64,000 nt of DNA from the NCBI RefSeq assembly GCF_026723765.1, contig NZ_CP113524.1, forward strand, positions 2,279,001-2,343,000. Direction: 5' to 3'. Positions 17,939-25,888 of the stretch are shown piece by piece; position 1 is the first letter of the stretch, and every line of letters starts with the position of its first letter. This stretch comes from Lacrimispora xylanolytica (GTDB lineage: Bacteria > Bacillota > Clostridia > Lachnospirales > Lachnospiraceae). Position numbers and translations under genes: made by a program. The notes beneath the pieces were generated by a model. It was given only the letters and a program-made list of their open reading frames with translations. It was not told where the DNA came from and made no database searches.

Positions 17939-18288
17939 AGTATATACAAATATCAAATGCGTTCATTATACATCATGGGCTTAGTAGTGTATGGGATGAG
18001 GCTAGTTCGGGTGAGGGCGTCAACCGATATGTGTTTGTATGGTATAACCACATAAGACCTTATTCCTATAACAATGGGCTAGCCCAAGCACGATTAAAAA
18101 ACTGGATTTGTCGAACAAAGTGTAATAATAATGATTGGCCAGAACAAACAGAGTTGGCTGGTGAGCCCACAAAGTGATTAAGTTCTGGATAAACAGACAA
18201 GATAATGATTCGCTGCGCACAGCCGTGGAAGTGTCTAGATATTACATTCGTGCTCTTGCTTATGAAATGGGAGTTAAGAGAGTATAAT
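17939..18288 (+). pseudogene. Frameshifted gene remnant of unknown family
   Basis: From 17939 a frame reads on through NRYVFVWYNHIRPYSYNNG to a stop at 18177. A one-base slip near 18165 continues it as HKVIKFWINRQDNDSLRTA to a stop at 18288. No start codon or RBS is seen. The WYNHIRPYSYNNGLA segment looks like a transposase C-terminus, but the rest does not fit, so I leave it unnamed. Confidence 0.4.
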
Positions 18289-18326
18289 ATATATATGATT
18301 TAATATTTCCAGAAGAAAGGTAAGAC

Positions 18327-18653
18327 ATGTTAAAAGTTCAAATTGATTTAGATATTAATAAGATTATAACGGAAAGTAAGTACTCTCAAACAGTCTTATC
18401 TGCTACTGTTGCCAAGGTTTTTTCTGATAAAGGGATGAATGTTTCGGTAGATGCTGAAAGCGGAAGAATTATTGTAACCGATAGCGGTAGAGTTGATGAT
18501 TATGGAAAACTCTGGTCCGTTATATGGAGGCTGTCAGAAAAAAACTGGCTTGTTGATAACTTAAAGGAATGGTTATGGTTCAACAACGATGATGGCGATG
18601 ATTCAGTAGAGGATATATTATTTTATATTAGATCAAAAAAGAATGGGAGTTGA
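18327..18653 (+). CDS. Small hypothetical protein
   Basis: 108 residues, cytosolic, acidic towards the C-terminus. Regular beta-strand and helix alternation is seen (VQIDLDINKII, VSVDAESGRIIVTDSG) and two Trp-rich helices. No family is recognised. AGAAAGG precedes the ATG at good spacing. It sits between two decayed genes in the defence region, so it could be an orphan antitoxin or regulator; that is only positional inference. Confidence 0.5.
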   Translation: MLKVQIDLDINKIITESKYSQTVLSATVAKVFSDKGMNVSVDAESGRIIVTDSGRVDDYGKLWSVIWRLSEKNWLVDNLKEWLWFNNDDGDDSVEDILFYIRSKKNGS

Positions 18654-19020
18654 AATGGAACGAAATGATTTTGAATCAATAAAAAGTAAGATATGGAAGT
18701 AAATAGAATTGTTGATCAAAGATATTTTATGGAATGGGGAATGGAGGAATTATGGTTCTGGATAATAAAAGTAGATTTCATTTTCAGGAAATGTAGGAAG
18801 TTATATCCGGGTCAGATGAATTTTACCTTTGGGTATTTCTTAAATGGCTAAGAATGGGAGAGAGTGAATGGATTAGAGATTGGCCCATAATCTTCGTAAT
18901 CTTAAACTAAATGAATTAAATATTCCCCCATTACGTACCAAAATCCCAAAATACAACGTATAAAAAATAATAAGTATAATCCGTCTATTTTATTAGAATG
19001 TATACTTAGGAGGCCAGCTT
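18654..19020. other. Decayed stretch without an intact gene
   Basis: Only short broken frames are visible. The one recognisable piece is the C-terminal fragment at 18877-18963. AGGAGG at the right end belongs to the next gene. Confidence 0.5.
18877..18963 (+). pseudogene. C-terminal fragment homologous to the membrane protein at 13670-14335
   Basis: The frame reads RLAHNLRNLKLNELNIP and ends at TAA 18963. The end of the 13670 protein reads KLANDLRNLKLNEPRIPD. Eleven of fourteen residues around LRNLKLNE match. The rest of the gene is gone. The fragment lies 58 bp upstream of the P-loop ATPase gene. Confidence 0.55.
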
Positions 19021-20859
19021 ATGTATTTAACACAAATAAAAGATATTTATGCAGGAAAACCAGATGCTAAAGATGAAATTAATACAGAAGGATATGATCA
19101 ATTTTTACGTAGCTTTATCGTACCAAGGAATTTCGATATTAATTCCCTTATAAATGATACTTTTTGTTTTATATCAGGATATAAAGGTATAGGCAAGACA
19201 GCTTTATTATATTATCTTGATGAATATATAAAGAATGATGATTGTTCCACATGCTCATCTTTTGTATTTTTTAAAGGTGATTATTCAGATATAAAGAAAC
19301 AAGAAATGGAGTCTATTTCCAAACGTCTGGTATCGTTTATTTCTATAAGTGATGATGTTGTAATTGATGGATCGGATTTTGAATATATCTGGCGTTGGTT
19401 ATTTTATCGACGCATTTGGGAAGATAATATTGAATGTAAATTTGGATTATTTGTCACAGATGAAACTTGGGAAAAGTTTGCAAAGGGTATATCTAAAATA
19501 TCTTGTATAACTACAAAAAGAAAACTATCCATTCCCCAAAAACTCAAATTTCGTATCCCTTTTACCGACCCTGGAAGTGGAATAACGATGACACCGGAAA
19601 CGGAACTTGATTTTACTTCATTGAAATCAGCAGAAACAAACGCTTATCGCCAATTCGTAAAAATAATAGATGAACTAGATATGTTATTTCCACAGCTTGT
19701 TCGATCCTCTAAACCGTACTACATATTCGTTGATGAGCTCGAAGCATATTACGGCGATGAAGCTATTTTTAAACGTGATCTTAAGTTGATTAGAGATTTA
19801 ATTTTTACCGTGAAAAAGTTAAATTCACTTATGTCTGGATTCAAAACTGGAAAAACAAAAATTATTTGTTCAATTAGGACAGAAATACTTAACGCAATTA
19901 ATAGATTCATTGTAACAAAAGAGTTAAATAAAGTTACATCCGGTTTTGATATACCTCTTGTTTGGGACTACACAAATACAAATTCATTTGAACACCCTAT
20001 ATTAAAAATTTTATCTAAGCGAATATCAAATGCGGAAAGTGAAAATGGTTATGATTTAACTGAACGTGAATTAATTTTAAAATGGTTCCCAGAAAAAATA
20101 CATGATATTGAAGCTGCTAATTTTATTTTAAACAATAGTTGGTGTAAACCAAGGGATATTGTTAGATTGATTTTGTCTGCAAAAGCTTGTTTATGCAGTA
20201 CAAATTCCTCATTTAATCAAACAACATTCGACATGTTACAAAAAAGATACTCAATAGAAAGTTTGAATGAAATTCGAGAAGAAATGAGAGCACTATATTC
20301 ACCTGACCAAATCAATACTATAATTACATGCTTAACCGGATTTCGTGTTGCATTTTCAATGACCGATATTGCTGCAAGAGTATCGCAATACTTTAGAGGA
20401 AGTATATTAGAGGAAAACCTTAGTAATGTATTGATGGATCTATATCGTCTTGGACTTATTGGAAACTTTTCAAGAGCTTCAAAATCATACAGATGGCAAC
20501 ACAAAGGGGATGATGGATTAATTATATCTGACGAGTGGAGTATGATGGTACATTATGCTTTACAGAGTGCTTTATCTGTAAGTAATCGACATGATCGGGG
20601 AATTAACAAAGCTGTATATTATAATCTAAAAGCTGGGGATATTGTACAGATAATAGTAGAACGTATTGTCCCCGGTTATGTGCTTACTAATTTTGAAAAA
20701 GATGGTCATAAGTATTATGGTAGCATTCATATTAGCCAATTGTCTAATGAATATGTTGATGATATTTTTAATTTCATTAAAGAAGGAGAAACTTTATCCG
20801 CACAAGTTTTAAATTACGATGATTTACATAAAAAATGGAGGCTTACTCTCAAATATTAA
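19021..20859 (+). CDS. P-loop ATPase (Sll1717-like) with C-terminal S1-like domain
   Basis: 612 residues. Walker A GYKGIGKT is at 53-60 and Walker B YIFVDELE at 234-241 (Asp238, Glu239). The order matches the KAP/STAND-like ATPases often annotated as the Sll1717 family, common in defence islands. Residues from about 530 form an S1/OB-like segment (AGDIVQIIVERIVPGYV ending in WRLTLKY), which suggests RNA binding. No signal or membrane segment. TAGGAGG precedes the ATG. An AbiG-like pair follows 30 bp downstream, so they may form one operon. Confidence 0.72.
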   Translation: MYLTQIKDIYAGKPDAKDEINTEGYDQFLRSFIVPRNFDINSLINDTFCFISGYKGIGKTALLYYLDEYIKNDDCSTCSSFVFFKGDYSDIKKQEMESISKRLVSFISISDDVVIDGSDFEYIWRWLFYRRIWEDNIECKFGLFVTDETWEKFAKGISKISCITTKRKLSIPQKLKFRIPFTDPGSGITMTPETELDFTSLKSAETNAYRQFVKIIDELDMLFPQLVRSSKPYYIFVDELEAYYGDEAIFKRDLKLIRDLIFTVKKLNSLMSGFKTGKTKIICSIRTEILNAINRFIVTKELNKVTSGFDIPLVWDYTNTNSFEHPILKILSKRISNAESENGYDLTERELILKWFPEKIHDIEAANFILNNSWCKPRDIVRLILSAKACLCSTNSSFNQTTFDMLQKRYSIESLNEIREEMRALYSPDQINTIITCLTGFRVAFSMTDIAARVSQYFRGSILEENLSNVLMDLYRLGLIGNFSRASKSYRWQHKGDDGLIISDEWSMMVHYALQSALSVSNRHDRGINKAVYYNLKAGDIVQIIVERIVPGYVLTNFEKDGHKYYGSIHISQLSNEYVDDIFNFIKEGETLSAQVLNYDDLHKKWRLTLKY

Positions 20860-20889
20860 ATTGACTTTTATAATCAGAGGTGGATGTTA

Positions 20890-21690
20890 ATGTCAGAATC
20901 GAAATCTAAAGATATCTTATCATTTGATGGGGCCCGTAAGAACGAGGAAAATTATATACCTCCAAAGCAAAGTGCTAATACTCTTTTCCGCTTTTTTAAA
21001 GAACCAGAATATCTCTTTGATTCACTTGAGAAAGAATCAATGATACCAAGATATTATCCAGAAACTGTTAATTACCTTGATATAGATATGCTACATGTTG
21101 CCTATCCTATGATTTGTTTCTGCGATATTAATTTACATAAAATCGATGATCACATGTTTTTTTATGGAGGATATGGACTTGCATTTTCAAAAAAATGGGG
21201 CATTCAAAAAGGAATTCAACCAATTCAATATATTAATCCACATTCTATATTACACAGTGATTTTTCCAATGCATTTAAGTCAGCAATAAAATGTGAGACA
21301 GAAGATTTTGCTCAAAATTATCTACTTACTCAAATGTTTTATTTCAAACCGATAGAGGGAACCATGGAGAGGGATGGTACTGAAAAGCCAAAGAATTTTA
21401 CTGATGAATGTGAGTGGAGATTTATACCTAATGTGACAGTTGAAGAACTTCCGCAAGCTGTTTTAGAAACTGAGATATTTAGCTTACCTACCCTCAATAA
21501 AGCAATTAGTGTAAAAAAAAGTTGTTGGTTGGAGTTTGATTTAGAAGATATCAAATATATAATTATTCAAACAAATGAAGATTTTGTAAAATTAATTGAA
21601 TTAATTGAAACTAAGCTTATGAACTCTGAAAAAAAAAGTAGATTGATTTCTAAGATTCTTGTATGGGAAAATGCAAAGGGGGATTTTTAA
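20890..21690 (+). CDS. AbiGi-like protein (abortive infection, putative antitoxin)
   Basis: 266 residues. The central region has PMICFCDINL, DHMFFYGGYGLAFSKKWG, QPIQYINPHS and later ECEWRFIP, the pattern of the AbiGi family named after lactococcal AbiG. In AbiG the first gene is thought to restrain the second. ATG 20890 is chosen because CAGAGGTGG lies at proper spacing; ATG 20884 is too close to it. Its stop overlaps the start of the next gene (TAATG), so the two are translationally coupled. The family call is by motif memory, not a search. Confidence 0.6.
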   Translation: MSESKSKDILSFDGARKNEENYIPPKQSANTLFRFFKEPEYLFDSLEKESMIPRYYPETVNYLDIDMLHVAYPMICFCDINLHKIDDHMFFYGGYGLAFSKKWGIQKGIQPIQYINPHSILHSDFSNAFKSAIKCETEDFAQNYLLTQMFYFKPIEGTMERDGTEKPKNFTDECEWRFIPNVTVEELPQAVLETEIFSLPTLNKAISVKKSCWLEFDLEDIKYIIIQTNEDFVKLIELIETKLMNSEKKSRLISKILVWENAKGDF

Positions 21691-22913
21691 TGTTTTCAAA
21701 TTTCAAAGAAGCATTTATTAAAAAACCACAATATACTGTTCGCCCTCCACAAGCAGTGCTAGATGCAATTAGTGATGAATTACCTGAAGGATTTTCTTAT
21801 ATATATGTTGATGACGGTTTTTGCCGCCTCAATTGTGAAAATGGTTTTAATTTAAACTCAGGTAAAGTTATATTGCCATCTGAAGCACAGGTTTTATTTC
21901 AAAGTGATTTACTTTCAGAACCATCCAATCTACTGCGCTATTCTTATAACGCACAAATTAGTCTGCAGATTTCACCAGGTGATGATGGTTATTATATTGT
22001 CAATGGAAAAAAAATTAAAGCCACTGAATTTATCAAGGCTCCTATGAGAAATATTACGACTGGTGAGATTCGGTTTTTCCTTGAACCGCCTAAATTCCCA
22101 GGTCCTTTCCAACTGACTGTAAGTGGTGATGGGCATTTGATTACCCTTTTGGTTCAACGAAAACCAAATAACAGCATATATATACAAAAGTACGAATCAA
22201 TTGATAATTCAGCATTGAAATTAAGTTGTCTACTGGATCTAGAGAAGGAAAAAGCTAGTTTTACAATAAATATTTCTATTGGAGATGAAAAATATGTTGA
22301 AAATGTAGTTGCCGCGAATTATATTTACAATGCATTTCTTAAGGGAAAAGGGTTTATTGGGGCTAGTAATATTGTATATTCTGATGAAAATAAACATAAT
22401 TTAATATCTGAAGATACTATAAATTTTTGGGATCAACTTCTGAGTTTGGAAAAATTTCTTAATATAAAATTTGATGCTACATCTGAAATAACTATGAACG
22501 ACGCTAATAAAATTACGGAATTATACCAATCCTTAATTATCAAAAAGCCCTTTAAAGTATTTCAAACTTTTAATACGGTTAGTGGTTCTGGAAGAATTGA
22601 TCAATTAATAGAAGATGACCTTGTTGGAAAGCAATTGTTTTTTGAATTTACAGAAGAAGAGGAAACAGACTTACTTGGCGTACATTTAAAATACTGGGGG
22701 GTAATTGCTGTTTACGGAGCTACTGTCAAAGCCATTATATTTCCTTCAGAGACAGGAATTTATGAAGTTGAACTTTGCACAACAGAAGGTAAGAAAATGT
22801 ACTCTTCGATAATGTACTTTATGGAAGAAAGCCAACTTATTAATTGTAGAAGTGAGAAAAACCATAAGGAGACTTTTGAAAAAGCTGAGGAACTGCAATA
22901 TATTAAGCAATAA
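21690..22913 (+). CDS. AbiGii-like protein (abortive infection, putative toxin)
   Basis: 407 residues, close in size to lactococcal AbiGii (about 400). No catalytic motif is obvious. The start PQAVLDAISDELPEGFSYIYV and a central GEIRFFLEPPKFPGPFQL are conserved-looking blocks. No signal peptide. ATG 21690 follows AAAGGGGGA and overlaps the upstream stop. The identification rests on coupling to an AbiGi-like gene and on length and composition, so it is less secure than its partner. It would be the effector that arrests infected cells. Confidence 0.52.
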   Translation: MFSNFKEAFIKKPQYTVRPPQAVLDAISDELPEGFSYIYVDDGFCRLNCENGFNLNSGKVILPSEAQVLFQSDLLSEPSNLLRYSYNAQISLQISPGDDGYYIVNGKKIKATEFIKAPMRNITTGEIRFFLEPPKFPGPFQLTVSGDGHLITLLVQRKPNNSIYIQKYESIDNSALKLSCLLDLEKEKASFTINISIGDEKYVENVVAANYIYNAFLKGKGFIGASNIVYSDENKHNLISEDTINFWDQLLSLEKFLNIKFDATSEITMNDANKITELYQSLIIKKPFKVFQTFNTVSGSGRIDQLIEDDLVGKQLFFEFTEEEETDLLGVHLKYWGVIAVYGATVKAIIFPSETGIYEVELCTTEGKKMYSSIMYFMEESQLINCRSEKNHKETFEKAEELQYIKQ

Positions 22914-23039
22914 ATAAGCAGAAGAAAAACCCCCAGAATGCTCCGAAATTTGAAATCGGCATAAGTGTAATATGAGTTGGAAAAGATTTGTAAAAGATAA
23001 GGTCGAAGGAAAGGTAAGGGAATTTTGGGAGGAATATTT

Positions 23040-24323
23040 ATGAATATTTCACATGTATTAAATAAATATGGCGATTTTGAGATTGCCAATAAAGGTGTAA
23101 TAAGTTTTACTGGAAAATTAGTTGAGCGTGATAGAAATATTGTTTTAGATTGTTACATTGAATGGGATTTGCTAGGGGAGCTTGATAAAATTTCTCCAAT
23201 AACAATTAATGGTACTATAGATGGAGAAAAAATTACGTTAATTTCTGCATATTGCATAACAGGTAATAGCACTATGCTTGAAAAGAAGTGTACAGCTTAT
23301 TTTTTACCTAACGAAATAATCGTTGGAGAATGCTATCAGAATGAAAATTTTAAAGTTAAACAAATGAAAGCCCAGTATACTGATTTGGAAAATTGGTTTA
23401 TGAACTGTTGTTTTAAGCCAACATGTGGGCAAAATGCAGCTCTTGTAGAAACAGTTGAGTTAAACCACATTTCTGTGAGAGATAATTTATGCACTATAAA
23501 TTTCAAGTTTGAGGTTATTCGAAAATATGAGACTGTAAAAAAGTTGGAATTAATTAATAAAATTACTGTTGAATTTATCTTTAGCGAATCAATGTCTTTA
23601 TTAGCTGCTCGGGATAAAGTGTGTTCTTTGAAGAACCTTTTTCTATATTTTGCTGCAGAAAATATAGACTGCTACAATATCATGTTTAGTGATGAGAACG
23701 ATACTGAATGTTTTTACCATTTGAATTTTAAGGATAAGGTGCAACGAAGTCAGGATCTACCTTTCCCAGTTACTTATTCAGATATAGAAGATCGTTTCCA
23801 AAATATTTGGACCAGTTGGATACGGTTTTCAGAGGAGCAAGAGCCACTAAATAATCTGTTTTTTGAAGTTATCAGTAATCATTCTCGCTGGGCCAATCAA
23901 TTTCTAAATCTAATGCAAGCTTTAGAAACATATTCTTGCAGAGAACGAGAAAAAAACGCAAAGAAAATATATTCAGAATATAAAAAGATAGATCCTGAAG
24001 GAGAAAGAGCATTTGCACTAAAACACCGTATTATTGATTTGTTAAGGGAGGTACACGTAGTATTTTCTTTGGACAATGATGAAATAGATACTATTGCATT
24101 TTTGGTATCTAATACTCGGAATTATTACACACACTATAACAGAAATAAAAAAGATAAATCTTTATCAATTCAAGACCTTGGTCCCGTAAATCGTTTTTTA
24201 CAAGCTGTTTTAATGGCAATAGTTCTTAAAAGAATAAATATATCAGAGACTTGTATTATTAAAGCGCGGGAAAGATGGTTTTGTGGAACAGTATTATCTG
24301 GTATAAAGGCATATTTAAAATAA
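23040..24323 (+). CDS. ApeA-like HEPN-domain anti-phage protein
   Basis: 427 residues. The N-terminal 270 residues are beta-rich and fit the ApeA N-terminal domain. The C-terminal helical part (about 280-427) contains TRNYYTHYN, an R-x4-H HEPN ribonuclease motif with Arg360 and His365. ApeA is a single-gene system that restricts phages, probably by RNA cleavage. ATG 23040 is chosen because GGGAGGA precedes it; an upstream TTG at 23025 lies at that RBS. It follows the AbiG-like pair by 126 bp. Confidence 0.68.
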   Translation: MNISHVLNKYGDFEIANKGVISFTGKLVERDRNIVLDCYIEWDLLGELDKISPITINGTIDGEKITLISAYCITGNSTMLEKKCTAYFLPNEIIVGECYQNENFKVKQMKAQYTDLENWFMNCCFKPTCGQNAALVETVELNHISVRDNLCTINFKFEVIRKYETVKKLELINKITVEFIFSESMSLLAARDKVCSLKNLFLYFAAENIDCYNIMFSDENDTECFYHLNFKDKVQRSQDLPFPVTYSDIEDRFQNIWTSWIRFSEEQEPLNNLFFEVISNHSRWANQFLNLMQALETYSCREREKNAKKIYSEYKKIDPEGERAFALKHRIIDLLREVHVVFSLDNDEIDTIAFLVSNTRNYYTHYNRNKKDKSLSIQDLGPVNRFLQAVLMAIVLKRINISETCIIKARERWFCGTVLSGIKAYLK

Positions 24324-24347
24324 TGTATTGTGTTGAAGGATATTATA

Positions 24348-24482
24348 ATGGCTTTAAAGGGCATACTCAATTCCGGGTGGTATAGCAGCCTTAACGAATT
24401 GGGGCTAATGGGATATTATCAAAAACTAGAATTAACTGTTTCCTTCGACCGGAATGGAGATTTCCAAACAACGGACAGATGA
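24348..24482 (+). CDS. Possible 44-residue ORF, uncertain
   Basis: ATG at 24348 with GAAGGA seven bases upstream encodes 44 residues of no recognised family. It may be a remnant of a longer gene. It lies 24 bp after the ApeA-like gene. Confidence 0.25.
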   Translation: MALKGILNSGWYSSLNELGLMGYYQKLELTVSFDRNGDFQTTDR

Positions 24483-24508
24483 AGGACATTATATTTAATA
24501 AAAAAAAC

Positions 24509-24561
24509 TTGATAATTTAATTGGCATGTGATATATTTGTAACATGATACAAATATATCAC
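24509..24561 (+). promoter_or_regulatory. Promoter with a perfect operator palindrome
   Basis: TTGATA (24509-24514), a 17-base gap, then TATATT (24532-24537). GTGATATATTTGTA (24528-24541) is mirrored exactly by TACAAATATATCAC (24548-24561) around six bases. The palindrome covers the -10 and the start point. It is the expected binding site of the XRE regulator encoded two genes on. Confidence 0.75.
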
Positions 24562-24575
24562 ATAGGAGGCCATAT

Positions 24576-24986
24576 ATGATAAGAAAACCAATAACAGTAA
24601 TACAAAAAGAATTGTTAACAGATGGTTTATCCAATGGAGCCCTACTATTTATGGGTTTTGTAAGCACTTTTTATAAGAAAACAATGTTGGGAACTGCCAT
24701 AGCTGGAGGCTTGTTAATAATTATGATTATGAGTCTACTACTAAAGAAGGTTAAAAGTGATCCTTGGGATGAAATGACTATGGCATTTTATAATGAGGCC
24801 AGAAGAATTACATTAAATACGATATGCATAATTATAGCGATAGCTGGGTTACTTTTATTAATAATGAAAAAGGAAATTATTATATCTTCAAATTTAATCT
24901 TTGTTATATTGGGTTTTGTGGGATTATTCCAAACCATCACTTACATTTGGATTGAACATAAAAATTCTGTGATTTTGGAGGCATAA
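24576..24986 (+). CDS. Small four-helix membrane protein partnered with an XRE regulator
   Basis: 136 residues with hydrophobic segments at about 20-34, 37-56, 76-95 and 101-125. No catalytic motif. Paired membrane protein/XRE repressor genes are frequent in Firmicutes, but the role of the membrane partner is not established. ATAGGAGG precedes the ATG, and the gene ends 4 bp before the regulator. Expression is probably repressed through the palindrome at 24528-24561. Confidence 0.65.
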   Translation: MIRKPITVIQKELLTDGLSNGALLFMGFVSTFYKKTMLGTAIAGGLLIIMIMSLLLKKVKSDPWDEMTMAFYNEARRITLNTICIIIAIAGLLLLIMKKEIIISSNLIFVILGFVGLFQTITYIWIEHKNSVILEA

Positions 24987-24990
24987 TTTT

Positions 24991-25206
24991 ATGTCTATAT
25001 TAATAACCCATATTAAAAAAAATAGAGAGCTACTTAACTTAAGTCAAGCTGAACTTGCTTCAATTGTTGGTGTACGAAGAGAAACTATTATCCGATTAGA
25101 AAAAGGACTATATAATCCATCTTTGAAACTTGCTATGGATATTTCAAAAGTTTTTAATGTTCCAATTGAAACTTTATTTTTCTATGAAGAAGAAAACCTT
25201 ATCTGA
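24991..25206 (+). CDS. XRE-family transcriptional regulator
   Basis: 71 residues, almost entirely one Cro/C1-type helix-turn-helix: LLNLSQAELASIVGVRRETI followed by RLEKGLYNPSLKLAMDISKVF. It is dimeric in related proteins, which fits the long perfect palindrome upstream of the two-gene unit. Autoregulation is inferred from that position. Confidence 0.88.
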   Translation: MSILITHIKKNRELLNLSQAELASIVGVRRETIIRLEKGLYNPSLKLAMDISKVFNVPIETLFFYEEENLI

Positions 25207-25256
25207 TATAATAAAATTAAACCAATCTGGTATAATTTATAAAACAAAATCTTATA

Positions 25257-25328
25257 AAGAAAGCATCTTTCAGGGGTCACCTCAATATCCATTTATCTCA
25301 AAAGATGCTCTCTTTTTTGTTTTTTATA
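25257..25328 (+). terminator. Terminator after the XRE regulator
   Basis: AAAGAAAGCATCTTT pairs with AAAGATGCTCTCTTTTTT across a loop of about 30 bases and ends in a T run at about 25312-25326. Confidence 0.7.
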
Positions 25329-25364
25329 AATCCATCTTCTGATCACGAAAATAAAGAAATATTT

Positions 25365-25544
25365 TTAAAACAGTTTCTGAGCAATAACTTCCATTTGCTT
25401 TTTTTGCAATATAAAATCACTTAGCATTGAAAAAAAATCCTGTTGCTCTTGTGTTTCTGCATTTAACACTAAGTCTAGTGTCTCTTCAATGTCCATATCT
25501 TTACATAGTTCATATAATTTTATTGCTGCTTCTGTTTTAGACAT
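25365..25544 (-). CDS. Small hypothetical protein, 59 residues
   Basis: A minus-strand frame with GAGGGAG at good spacing before ATG 25544. The product is acidic and helical (TEAAIKLYELCKDMDIEETL, later QEQQDFFSMLSDFILQKKQ). No family is recognised. It lies between the regulator module and the recombinase operon and points away from the latter, so it could be a small control protein of the element; this is inference only. Confidence 0.5.
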   Translation of the reverse strand: MSKTEAAIKLYELCKDMDIEETLDLVLNAETQEQQDFFSMLSDFILQKKQMEVIAQKLF

Positions 25545-25682
25545 AAGATACTCCCTCAATTCACTTGAATATATAAAAGTCATTAAATGCACACAGCTAC
25601 ATTTAGATTTATATTAAAAATCTTGAAATGTTCAGATAATACTGATATGATATTAAAAAACTAATAGAACATTTATACGATA

Positions 25683-25728
25683 AAATAAGCATTAACTCTC
25701 CCGACCAAAGAAGTTATTAATGCTTACT
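25683..25728 (-). terminator. Hairpin with T tail on the minus strand
   Basis: TAAGCATTAA at about 25686 pairs with TTAATGCTTA at about 25717. On the minus strand the 3' arm runs into TTATTTTATC. No minus-strand gene ends just to the right, so its purpose is unclear. A very similar hairpin lies at 45054-45101. Confidence 0.45.
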
Positions 25729-25888
25729 GATGGTGACTTATATATTTATCACTGATTTGCATCTTACCATAAAATGCGCAAAAAATCAAGTGACATACTC
25801 TGCAGATCTTACTGCTTACCGGCTATAAGTCTATATATTTCTATCATCATTTTTTGAAAATTCTCACTAAAGCTGAGGTAAAGAAATT

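Noticed and set aside
17939..18177. Reading WYNHIRPYSYNNGLA as an IS3-type transposase end
   Set aside because: The flanking residues and the frame-restored tail do not fit a transposase, and no inverted repeats were found.
22938..22985. Possible third copy of the element-end block (CTCCGAAATT-TGAAATC..ATAA)
   Set aside because: Only about 24 bases look alike; the GAAAACGACA motif and later parts are missing, so the match is too weak.
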